A DNA stretch of 13,044 nucleotides from Actinomycetes bacterium (GTDB lineage: Bacteria > Actinomycetota > Acidimicrobiia > Acidimicrobiales > JAJYPT01). Below, in pieces: positions 6,281-13,044 of this stretch; the stretch's first letter is position 1; each line of letters begins with the position of its first letter. A program made the position numbers and the translations under genes. The notes beneath the pieces were generated by a model. That model saw only the letters and a list, made by a program, of their open reading frames with translations, was not told the DNA's origin and did not search any database. The DNA is taken from positions 1-13,044 of the forward strand of contig JAJYPT010000030.1 of NCBI GenBank assembly GCA_021795135.1, in the 5' to 3' direction.

Positions 6281-6775
6281 ATGGATTTCAACCAGGAAAA
6301 AAACACTCCTAATTCTTTAATTGTTTTAGGAGATCCCCAACCAAATGATCCCCAGCCTCAAAGTCCTCCTGAAGCCAGGATCGAACAACCTGGCAAAATT
6401 ATGCGTATAGGAACAATGATTCGCCAGCTTTTGGAAGAAGCTCGACAGGCTTCTTTGGATGAACCTAGCCGAAAAAGACTAAAAGAGATCTATGAGACTT
6501 CTTTAGAAGAGATAGGGGCCGATCTACCTCAAGAGCTATCTGAAGAACTTCAACGCCTGAGTTTTTCTTTTAGCCAAGAAGCCCCAAGTGAAAGCGAACT
6601 AAGAATAGCCCAAGCTCAACTCGTAGGGTGGCTAGAAGGACTCTTTCACGGCATTCAGGCAGCTCTAGTAGCCCAGCAAATGACAGCTAGGGTCCAATTA
6701 GATGGGATGAGGAGAAAAGAAGCCCAAGCTTCTTTTGAGGACCCAGCTTCTTCTAGACCTGGGACTTATTTATAA
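6281..6775 (+). CDS. bpa: Bacterial proteasome activator Bpa/PafE
   Basis: Bpa (PafE; Rv3780 in Mycobacterium tuberculosis) forms an ATP-independent dodecameric ring that docks on the 20S proteasome and opens its gate for unfolded clients. The 164-residue product matches the family along its whole core: EQPGKIMRIGTMIRQLLEE (35-53), a second helix around LDEPSRKRLKEIYETS (59-74), then SELRIAQAQLVGWLEGLFHG (105-124) and AAL.AQQM. A disordered Pro/Gln-rich N-terminus precedes it. The last four residues are GTYL, corresponding to the GQYL of M. tuberculosis Bpa that inserts into the proteasome alpha-ring pockets, with Tyr at the key position. ATG at 6281 follows GGAGAAAG (6264-6271); a TTG one codon earlier is less likely. 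It stands alone between rluD and dnaE. It predicts that this organism also encodes 20S proteasome subunits, which lie outside the window. Confidence 0.95.
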   Translation: MDFNQEKNTPNSLIVLGDPQPNDPQPQSPPEARIEQPGKIMRIGTMIRQLLEEARQASLDEPSRKRLKEIYETSLEEIGADLPQELSEELQRLSFSFSQEAPSESELRIAQAQLVGWLEGLFHGIQAALVAQQMTARVQLDGMRRKEAQASFEDPASSRPGTYL

Positions 6776-6825
6776 TTAAAGTTTTTTGTCTTTGTTCTTT
6801 TGAAATTGAAAGATTATCTTAATTT

Positions 6826-6839
6826 AAAATCTAGATTTT
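6826..6839. promoter_or_regulatory. 14-bp perfect palindrome upstream of dnaE
   Basis: AAAATCTAGATTTT is a perfect 14-base palindrome 59 bases before the dnaE start. Just upstream, AAGAT-T-ATCTT (6810-6820) is a second 11-base dyad with the same AGAT/ATCT core. Such dyads can be binding sites for dimeric regulators, but no known operator is recognised and AT-rich DNA makes chance dyads common. A possible -35 hexamer TTGACC is at 6850-6855, without a convincing -10 at the right distance. Confidence 0.25.
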
Positions 6840-6898
6840 GATTGCGCTTTTGACCTTGAGGTAGCTTTTGAAAGTGTTAAATTTGGAGTTAGATACTC

Positions 6899-9800
6899 AT
6901 GTCAAAATCATCTAATTCCTTTGTTCATCTACATACCCATACTGAATATTCCATGTTGGATGGAGCTGCTCGAGTTAGTCAATTAGTTTCTGCAGCTGTT
7001 GAAGATTCTCAACCAGCTTTGGGAATTACTGATCATGGAAACATGTATGGGGTTTTAGATTTCTATAAAGAATGTAGAAATCAAGGTATCAATCCTGTTA
7101 TCGGTCTAGAAGCTTATATGGCAGCAGATAGTCGTTTTGAACGTCCGGTTCGAAAGGGTCGTTCCGATGAATCTCCAGATGGCTCTGAGGGTGACAAGCT
7201 TTATTATCATCTGATCCTTTTAGCAGAGACCAACGAGGGCTATAAGAATCTAATGAAGCTATCTAGTCAAGCATACTTAGAGGGTTACTACTACAAACCT
7301 CGAGTGGACTGGGAGCTACTAGAGAGATATTCAAAAGGCATTATAGCTACTAGTGGCTGTCTTGGAGGGGTTGTATTACAGGCCCTATTGAGAAATGATT
7401 TAAAAACAGCTACTAAACTTGCAGCAAAGTTTCAAGAAATTTTTGGTAGAGATAATTTCTTTATTGAACTTCAAGATCATGGTTTGGAAAAGCAACGTAT
7501 TACAAATCCTGCCTTAATTGAAATTGCGAAAAAAATCAATGCTCCCCTTTTGGCAACCAATGATAGTCATTACACTAAAAAAGAAGATGCTGTAGCCCAT
7601 GATGCTTTATTATGCGTCCAAACTGGTGCTTCTATATCTGATCCTAAACGCTTTAGGTTCGAAAGTTCTGAACATTATTTAAAATCTGCTCAGGAGATGA
7701 GGTATCTTTTTCGGGATTATCCTCAAGCTTGTGATGCTACTTTAGAGATTGCACAACGAGCACAAGTAGAAATTGAATTTGGAAAGCCACGCCTTCCTCG
7801 TTTCGAGGTTCCTAAAGAATATATAAATCTACTTCCAAAAACTACCCCTACAGATGAAGCTGATTCTGCAGAAAAAGAATTTGATAAAGCTAATGAACAA
7901 GGGGATGAGTTTTTACGTTATTTAACATATCAAGGAGCCAAACAGCGATATGGGGATGATCTTGGTGAACAAGTAGTCCAAAGATTGGATTATGAATTAG
8001 AAATAATTTCCAATATGGGGTTTTCTAATTATTTTTTAGTAGTTTGGGATCTTATCCGTTTTGCTAAGAAGTCTAAAATTAGAGTGGGTCCCGGTAGGGG
8101 ATCTGCTGCTGGATGCTGTGTGGCATATTGTCTCAATATTGTAGATCTTGATCCAATTAAATATGATTTGCTCTTTGAAAGGTTTCTAAATCCTGGCAGA
8201 AAACAGATGCCTGATATAGATATGGATTTTGATGAGCGCTATCGCTCTGAAATGATTCGTTATGCAGCCCAGCGCTATGGGATTGACCATGTAGCTCAAA
8301 TTGTTACCTTTTCTACCATAAAAGCCCGTGCAGCTGTAAGAGATGCTGCAAGGGTATTAGGACTTCCTTATATGGTAGGCGATAAAGTTGCAAAAGCAAT
8401 GCCTCCAGTGGTTATGGGAAGAGATACGCCATTGTGGGCTTGTATGGAAGAATCTCCTGGTTTTGAAGATGGTTACAAGGCTGCTAGTGAACTTAGACAG
8501 ATGTATGAACTAGATCCAGATGTAAAAAAGACTATCGATGTAGCAAGAGGTCTAGAAGGTCTACGTCGCCAAGATGGAATTCATGCAGCTGCAGTAGTTA
8601 TTACTGATGAACCTTTGACTAACTATCTGCCAATTCAAAGAAAACCCGAACCTGGTGGAAGACCAGAAGACGCTCCAATGGTAACTCAGTACGAGATGCA
8701 TGGAGTCGAAGAACTAGGTCTTTTAAAGATGGATTTTTTAGGACTTAGGAACTTGTCAGTCATAGAGCGGGCCTTGGAATTGATTGAAAAGACCCATGGG
8801 AAAAAAGTAGATATAGACAACGTTTCTTTAGAGGATGAATCAACTTTTGAGATGCTTAGGAAAGGCCATTCAATTGGAGTTTTCCAATTAGAAGGCGGTC
8901 CTATGCGCTCTTTGATGCGCTCTTTGGCTCCAACTAGTTTTGATGACATCGCTGCTTTGGTTGCTCTTTATCGACCTGGCCCAATGGCTGCAAATATGCA
9001 TAATGATTATGCGGATCGCAAAAATGGACGTCAAGAAATTAAATATCTTCATCCTGACCTAGAAGCAATATTAGGAGATACCTACGGACTGATGATTTAC
9101 CAAGAATCAGTTATGAGAGTAGCTCAACGCTTTGCTGGTTATTCTTTGGAAGAAGCTGACAATCTTAGAAAAGCTTGTGGAAAAAAAATTAGAGCGTTAA
9201 TTGCCCTAGAGAGAGAAAAATTTGTAAGCGGTTGTGAAAAAAATGGTTATGGAGCCACTTTAGGCCATACATTATTTGACATAATTGAGCCTTTTGCTGA
9301 TTATGCTTTCAATAAAAGTCACTCTTATGGTTATGGATATGTTTCTTATCAAACAGCTTGGCTAAAGGCTAATTATCCAGTTGAATATCTAGCTGCTATT
9401 TTGACTAGCGTAAAAGACGACAAAGATAAAGCAGCTGTATACCTAGCAGAATGTCGTCGCTTGGGTATTGAAGTCTTGGTACCAGATGTCAATCGTTCTT
9501 TGGGAATCTTTAGTGCTGTTTATCCACACAATTCTTCCAAAGGCGCTATTTTATTTGGATTAGCCGCCATAAGAAATGTTGGAGAAGGATTAGTTTCTCT
9601 TATTGTACAAGAACGTGAAGAAAGAGGTGTTTTTAAAGATTTTTATGATTTTTGTGAGAGAGTCAATCCTTCTGTATTGAATAAAAGGACTGTTGAAGCT
9701 CTCATAAAAGCTGGAGCTTTTGACTCTATGGGCTATACTCGCCAAGGTTTATATGAAGTATTTGAAAAAATATTAGAATACACCTTAGCTCGACGTAGGG

Positions 9801-10522
9801 AAAAAGAATTAGGTGTTCTTTCTTTATTTGGAGATAGTTCTATAGATAGTTCTTCTTCTGGTTTTGATGATTCTAAAATGTCTATCCCTGAAATAGAATT
9901 CGATAAACATCATCGCTTAGCTTTAGAAAAAGAAATGCTAGGGCTTTATGTAAGTGATCATCCTTTGATGGGTGCTGAGGCGATTTTGCGTAAAAAGACC
10001 GATTGTTCTATTGAAGAACTTAAATATCTTCCTACCTCAACCGAAGGTGAGACTCGTTTGGTTGGGGGAGTGGTTGTAAATCTAAATAGACGTTATACGA
10101 AACGCGGAGATTTAATGGCTACTTTTACACTTGAAGATCTTCAGTCTTCTATAGAAGTCCTTGTATTTCCCAAAGCTTTTACAAAATGTTCTACATTGTT
10201 ACAAGATGACGCGATTGTATGTGTAAAGGCTAAGTTGGATTCTAGAGATGATGAGCCAAAATTGATTTGTTTAGAGGTAGTTCCAATTGAGATAGATACA
10301 ACAAATTCAACTCCAGTTAGGATTAAAGTTCCTCCTTTTTGGAATGACAAAGAGCTAAATGAGTTAAAAAATTTATTATTAGAACACCCGGGTAATTCCC
10401 CTATCTTTTTAGAAGTGGGACAAAAGGTTTTAGGTCTTCCCTCTGAGTTCAATGTTGATTCAAAAAGTTCTTTATTGGGTTCTTTGCGTGTTTTGCTTGG
10501 GTCTAACGCAGTTTCTGTTTGA
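6899..10522 (+). CDS. dnaE: DNA polymerase III subunit alpha (DnaE1 type)
   Basis: This is the replicative C-family polymerase, 1207 residues. It has an N-terminal PHP domain (about 8-290) whose metal ligands look intact: His12 and His14 in HLHTHTEYS, Asp21, His46 in ITDHGNMYG, Glu71 in GLEAYMA and the NDSH motif near 223. In mycobacterial DnaE1 this domain is the proofreading 3'-5' exonuclease. The palm has GPGRGSAAG (Gly399 onward), catalytic Asp439 and Asp441 in MPDIDMDFDE, and the third Asp612 in KMDFLGLR. Fingers, a helix-hairpin-helix region (about 890-960) and an OB-fold (about 1045-1125, TRLVGGVVVNLNRRYTKRG) follow. ATG at 6899 lies behind GGAG with 10-base spacing. Length is in the DnaE1 range. 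It is flanked by spacers of 123 and 129 bases, so it probably has its own transcription unit. Confidence 0.97.
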   Translation: MSKSSNSFVHLHTHTEYSMLDGAARVSQLVSAAVEDSQPALGITDHGNMYGVLDFYKECRNQGINPVIGLEAYMAADSRFERPVRKGRSDESPDGSEGDKLYYHLILLAETNEGYKNLMKLSSQAYLEGYYYKPRVDWELLERYSKGIIATSGCLGGVVLQALLRNDLKTATKLAAKFQEIFGRDNFFIELQDHGLEKQRITNPALIEIAKKINAPLLATNDSHYTKKEDAVAHDALLCVQTGASISDPKRFRFESSEHYLKSAQEMRYLFRDYPQACDATLEIAQRAQVEIEFGKPRLPRFEVPKEYINLLPKTTPTDEADSAEKEFDKANEQGDEFLRYLTYQGAKQRYGDDLGEQVVQRLDYELEIISNMGFSNYFLVVWDLIRFAKKSKIRVGPGRGSAAGCCVAYCLNIVDLDPIKYDLLFERFLNPGRKQMPDIDMDFDERYRSEMIRYAAQRYGIDHVAQIVTFSTIKARAAVRDAARVLGLPYMVGDKVAKAMPPVVMGRDTPLWACMEESPGFEDGYKAASELRQMYELDPDVKKTIDVARGLEGLRRQDGIHAAAVVITDEPLTNYLPIQRKPEPGGRPEDAPMVTQYEMHGVEELGLLKMDFLGLRNLSVIERALELIEKTHGKKVDIDNVSLEDESTFEMLRKGHSIGVFQLEGGPMRSLMRSLAPTSFDDIAALVALYRPGPMAANMHNDYADRKNGRQEIKYLHPDLEAILGDTYGLMIYQESVMRVAQRFAGYSLEEADNLRKACGKKIRALIALEREKFVSGCEKNGYGATLGHTLFDIIEPFADYAFNKSHSYGYGYVSYQTAWLKANYPVEYLAAILTSVKDDKDKAAVYLAECRRLGIEVLVPDVNRSLGIFSAVYPHNSSKGAILFGLAAIRNVGEGLVSLIVQEREERGVFKDFYDFCERVNPSVLNKRTVEALIKAGAFDSMGYTRQGLYEVFEKILEYTLARRREKELGVLSLFGDSSIDSSSSGFDDSKMSIPEIEFDKHHRLALEKEMLGLYVSDHPLMGAEAILRKKTDCSIEELKYLPTSTEGETRLVGGVVVNLNRRYTKRGDLMATFTLEDLQSSIEVLVFPKAFTKCSTLLQDDAIVCVKAKLDSRDDEPKLICLEVVPIEIDTTNSTPVRIKVPPFWNDKELNELKNLLLEHPGNSPIFLEVGQKVLGLPSEFNVDSKSSLLGSLRVLLGSNAVSV

Positions 10523-10531
10523 GTAACTGAT

Positions 10532-10547
10532 AGCCTATTAATAGGTT
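10532..10547 (+). terminator. Possible weak stem-loop terminator after dnaE
   Basis: CCTATTAATAGG (10534-10545) is a perfect 12-base palindrome ten bases after the dnaE stop. As RNA, AGCCUA pairs with UAGGUU (one G-U pair) around a UUAA loop. The following run is only UUUCU, so it would be a weak intrinsic terminator; it could instead be a protein-binding dyad. Confidence 0.3.
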
Positions 10548-10570
10548 TCTGTTAGGGGCAATAGAACCAT

Positions 10571-10599
10571 TTGTCCAATAAGAAAGTTTTATTTATAGC
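10571..10599 (+). promoter_or_regulatory. Candidate sigma70-type promoter for the gene at 10652
   Basis: TTGTCC (10571-10576) and TATAGC (10594-10599) each match four of six consensus bases and are separated by exactly 17 bases, about 50 bases before the start codon. In AT-rich sequence this level of match is weak. It is listed because the preceding dyad suggests a transcription break after dnaE. Confidence 0.25.
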
Positions 10600-10651
10600 A
10601 GTATAGATATAGCTAGTCAAGTTTGATTACTTTTGGGAGCACGACAAAATC

Positions 10652-11326
10652 ATGGATATAGAAGTAACCACAAAAGATTGTACTTCTCTTACTGATTCTG
10701 AAATTGCTGAGATGAGTGATCTATGTACAAGTTATGAAAATGGATTTGACATAGGTTTTTTATCCAAGCAATGTGAAGAATGGGTATTGATTAGCCAAGC
10801 TCGACAAGAAGAAGAATTGGTAGGTTTTTCATTTTGTAGTCTTGAACGCATTGGTGGTACTCCAGCTTTATTAATTGGTTTGGCCTTTGTTGGGCCTTCT
10901 AATCAACTTTCAATATTTAAATCTTTAATTGCTGATCAATACAAAAGAGTAATTCTTGCTTTTCCAGATGAAGATGTATTGGTTGGAATCCGTCTTGGTG
11001 GTCCAGGAGGGTTTCTTGCTTTTGAAGGGCTACAAGAAATAATCCCTCGTAAAGATCATAAGCCAACAGGAGAAGAAAGAGCTTGGGGTCGCAGGTTGGC
11101 TAAACGCTTTGGATCTGAAGGAGATATAGATGACCGTAGCTTTGTTATAAAAGGAAACGGAAATCTTTGTGGGTTTTTAGATCTTCCCAAAATTCAAGAT
11201 AAGGAACTTCCAGCTGGAGTTGAGGAGTTTTTTACAACTCTTGATACAACTCGAGGGGATTCTTTAGTGGTATTTGGATGGGCTATGGCAGAAGACCTTG
11301 CTGAGGGAAAACTTAGTTATTTTTAA
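10652..11326 (+). CDS. Uncharacterised 224-residue protein, possibly GNAT-like
   Basis: I do not recognise this protein with confidence. It is soluble, with no signal peptide or membrane segment. The N-terminal part has alternating strand-like stretches (WVLISQARQEEELVGFSFC, about 44-62, then ALLIGLAFVGP, about 73-83) that resemble the central strands of GNAT acyltransferases. The GNAT acetyl-CoA loop (R/Q-x-x-G-x-G/A) is not clear; the nearest Gly-rich piece is RLGGPGGFLAF (about 114-124). The middle has a charged segment KPTGEERAWGRRLAKRFG (about 136-153). The C-terminal half contains SFVIKGNGNLCGFLDLP and LVVFGWAMAEDLA, with an acidic end. ATG at 10652 is preceded by GGGAG at 12-base spacing. 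Codon use is like its neighbours, so recent transfer is not suggested. It ends 10 bases from the convergent downstream gene. It might be lineage-specific; the GNAT link is a guess. Confidence 0.8.
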   Translation: MDIEVTTKDCTSLTDSEIAEMSDLCTSYENGFDIGFLSKQCEEWVLISQARQEEELVGFSFCSLERIGGTPALLIGLAFVGPSNQLSIFKSLIADQYKRVILAFPDEDVLVGIRLGGPGGFLAFEGLQEIIPRKDHKPTGEERAWGRRLAKRFGSEGDIDDRSFVIKGNGNLCGFLDLPKIQDKELPAGVEEFFTTLDTTRGDSLVVFGWAMAEDLAEGKLSYF

Positions 11327-11336
11327 ATTGTAATCT

Positions 11337-13044
11337 TTAGATGATATGGAGTTGTTCACTTAGTTGTTGGGGTGTTTTTGCAGGCAGAGAACAACTGTAG
11401 TTATGACAAACATATCCAAATTGATCTAAACGCTCATCCCATAGGGGAGAAGAGGTTTTTTCTCCCCAAGCTAGTACTACTTCTGGCAAAAAATTATGAT
11501 GAACTACATTTACTAGGTCTAAACGATCACCAGCTATTACTACTTCTGTTGTATCTTGGTAAATCATTTCTAAAGCCCACAATAAATAAGGAACTGTCCC
11601 TGGGGCTTGTTCTATTATAGAGCTAGCCCATTTGGCAATTTTTTGACTTATTATTTTAAATTCTTCTATTCCTGTCAATGCCCCTAGTCTCCACAAGGCT
11701 ACTGCTGCTACAGAATTAGAAGAAGGGGTAGCAGAATCAAAAATTTCTTTTGTCCTAATTAGTAGTTCGGGGGCATCTTTTCCTGTAAAGAAAAATGCAT
11801 TTTCTGTCTCATCCCAAAAAAGGTCAATAAGTTGTTCAGCAATCAGCACAGAACGTTCAAGCCACTTTTTTTGACCACTCATTTCACTAAGTCGAGTAAA
11901 AGCATCTATTGTCCAAGCATAATCTGAACAATATCCTAAATGACGTACAACTCCATCTTGCCAAGACCTCATCAACCTAGTTTTTTTATCAAAGAGATTT
12001 TCGAAGATAAATTCTCCTATAGACAAAGCTGCTTGTTGCCAATTCGTATTAGAATTAGCTGCAGCTGCTTCGGCCAATGAGGAGCAAAACATGGCATTTA
12101 ATTCAGTCAATATCTTATTGTCTAATCCAGGAGCTATTCGTTTTGACCGAGCTTCAAGAAGTATGTTTTTTACTTTTTCAATCTCAACAGGACGAATTAA
12201 ATCGCCTCTTGTAGATCTGAGTAAAATATTTTTTCCTTCAAAATTTCCTTTTTTACTAAAACCATACCAATCTTGGGCTATTTGAAATAGTTCTTCTGGA
12301 ATTAGATTTTTTAACTCTTGCCAAGACCAAGAATAAAAAAGTCCTTCTTGACCTTCTGAGTCAGCATCTTGGGCACAAGCTAGACCAAAGTGATCATTTT
12401 TGTTACTTTTAATTTTCAATTCGGATAAAACATAATTAATAGTTTCTTCTGCTACTTGTAACCAGGCTTTATTTTTAGTTAATTGCCATCCATAAATATA
12501 GTTTCTAACTAGGCCTGCTTGATCATAAAGCATTTTTTCAAAATGGGGAATAGTCCATTTTTTATCTACTGAATATCTAGAGAAGCCTCCACCAAGGTGA
12601 TCATAAATTCCACCTGAGGCCATTGCATCTAAAGTTGTAGAAAAAATTTTTAGTAAATCTTGGTCTTTACTATGATAATAAGACCTGATTATAAAATCTA
12701 ATCTTGAAGGTTGAGGAAATTTTGGAGGTCCTCCAAATCCACCCCAATTAGGATCAAAAGATTTTTTAAATTCACTGATTGCTTTTGCTATAGATGAATC
12801 AACTTTGATATTTGATTGGGGAGCTATGTTGGATACTAAGCGACTATGATCTTGTAGTGCTTGGGATAGACTATTGGCTTGGGAGATGATTTTTGATCTG
12901 TCTTGGACCCATAATTGACTTATCCAATTTAATACATCTGCAAAAGATGGTAGGCTTCCCATTTGTACTTTTGGAAAATAAGTTCCAGCGTAAAATGGTC
13001 GTTGATCAGGAAGTAAAAAAACAGTCATAGGCCATCCTCCGTTT
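11337..13044 (-). CDS. YyaL/SSP411-type DUF255 thioredoxin-domain protein, 5' end outside window
   Basis: The minus-strand frame stays open to the right edge, showing about 568 C-terminal residues; families of this type are about 650-700 long, so roughly 100 N-terminal residues are missing. The first visible residues, NGGWPMTVFLLPD followed by PFYAGTYFP, are the end of the thioredoxin-like DUF255 domain; its CxxC region lies beyond the edge. The rest is an alpha/alpha-barrel (six-hairpin glycosidase-like) domain with the hallmark segments GGIYDHLGGGFSRYSVD, WTIPHFEKMLYDQA, AQDADSEGQEGLFYSW and, near the end, VCHNYSCSLPAKTPQQL. The ATG at 13028 is internal, not the true start, because conserved sequence continues upstream of it. 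The cellular role is not established; the human relative is SPATA20. It converges with the unknown gene and its stop is at 11337-11339. Confidence 0.93.
   Translation of the reverse strand, partial: NGGWPMTVFLLPDQRPFYAGTYFPKVQMGSLPSFADVLNWISQLWVQDRSKIISQANSLSQALQDHSRLVSNIAPQSNIKVDSSIAKAISEFKKSFDPNWGGFGGPPKFPQPSRLDFIIRSYYHSKDQDLLKIFSTTLDAMASGGIYDHLGGGFSRYSVDKKWTIPHFEKMLYDQAGLVRNYIYGWQLTKNKAWLQVAEETINYVLSELKIKSNKNDHFGLACAQDADSEGQEGLFYSWSWQELKNLIPEELFQIAQDWYGFSKKGNFEGKNILLRSTRGDLIRPVEIEKVKNILLEARSKRIAPGLDNKILTELNAMFCSSLAEAAAANSNTNWQQAALSIGEFIFENLFDKKTRLMRSWQDGVVRHLGYCSDYAWTIDAFTRLSEMSGQKKWLERSVLIAEQLIDLFWDETENAFFFTGKDAPELLIRTKEIFDSATPSSNSVAAVALWRLGALTGIEEFKIISQKIAKWASSIIEQAPGTVPYLLWALEMIYQDTTEVVIAGDRLDLVNVVHHNFLPEVVLAWGEKTSSPLWDERLDQFGYVCHNYSCSLPAKTPQQLSEQLHII

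Noticed and set aside
8686..8949. Minus-strand open frame inside dnaE
   Set aside because: It is antisense to the conserved polymerase core with no ribosome-binding site or family resemblance.
10141..10452. Minus-strand open frame of 103 residues in the dnaE 3' part
   Set aside because: It is fully contained in the dnaE C-terminal domain; composition and position fit a shadow of that gene.

Overview
The window is a stretch of chromosomal housekeeping genes from an AT-rich actinobacterium. The gene order ftsZ - pgeF - yggS - sepF - yggT - divIVA - C4 zinc-finger (TraR/DksA) gene - lspA - rluD - dnaE is the one found downstream of the division and cell-wall (dcw) cluster in Actinobacteria. A Bpa/PafE proteasome activator gene lies between rluD and dnaE, and that family is known from proteasome-bearing Actinobacteria. 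The DNA is strikingly AT-rich, with many Lys/Asn/Ile AAA, AAT and ATT codons and AT-rich spacers, which is unusual for the phylum. By inference this fits a genome-reduced, low-GC lineage such as the marine Acidimicrobiia/Actinomarinales type; the genus cannot be fixed from this sequence alone.

Layout. Positions 1-55 may hold the tail of an upstream gene, possibly ftsQ. Positions 95-4177 hold a tightly packed plus-strand division block: ftsZ, pgeF, yggS, sepF, yggT and divIVA, with gaps from a 4-base overlap to 44 bases. After a 104-base AT-rich spacer, 4282-6131 holds a second packed block: the zinc-finger gene, lspA and rluD, each overlapping the next. Then come three more isolated plus-strand genes separated by 120-150 bases: bpa, dnaE and an unrecognised 224-residue protein. 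The right end (11337-13044) holds the 3' part of a minus-strand gene for a YyaL-type DUF255 thioredoxin-domain protein, convergent with the unknown gene and only 10 bases from it.

How the genes work together. FtsZ forms the division ring. SepF is its probable membrane anchor, since it binds the FtsZ C-terminal peptide and Actinobacteria lack FtsA. DivIVA organises polar growth, and YggT is a small membrane protein of the same neighbourhood. PgeF is a peptidoglycan-quality enzyme and YggS a PLP-homeostasis protein. LspA matures lipoproteins and RluD modifies 23S rRNA. Bpa would open the 20S proteasome for ATP-independent degradation. DnaE is the replicative polymerase and has an intact PHP domain that may proofread.

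No tRNA, rRNA, CRISPR array, insertion sequence, phage gene or toxin/defence module was seen. I found no credible undescribed multi-gene system. The most useful second looks are the Bpa gene with a GTYL terminus, the unresolved lspA start, the unknown 224-residue protein after dnaE, and a few short perfect dyads in the spacers.
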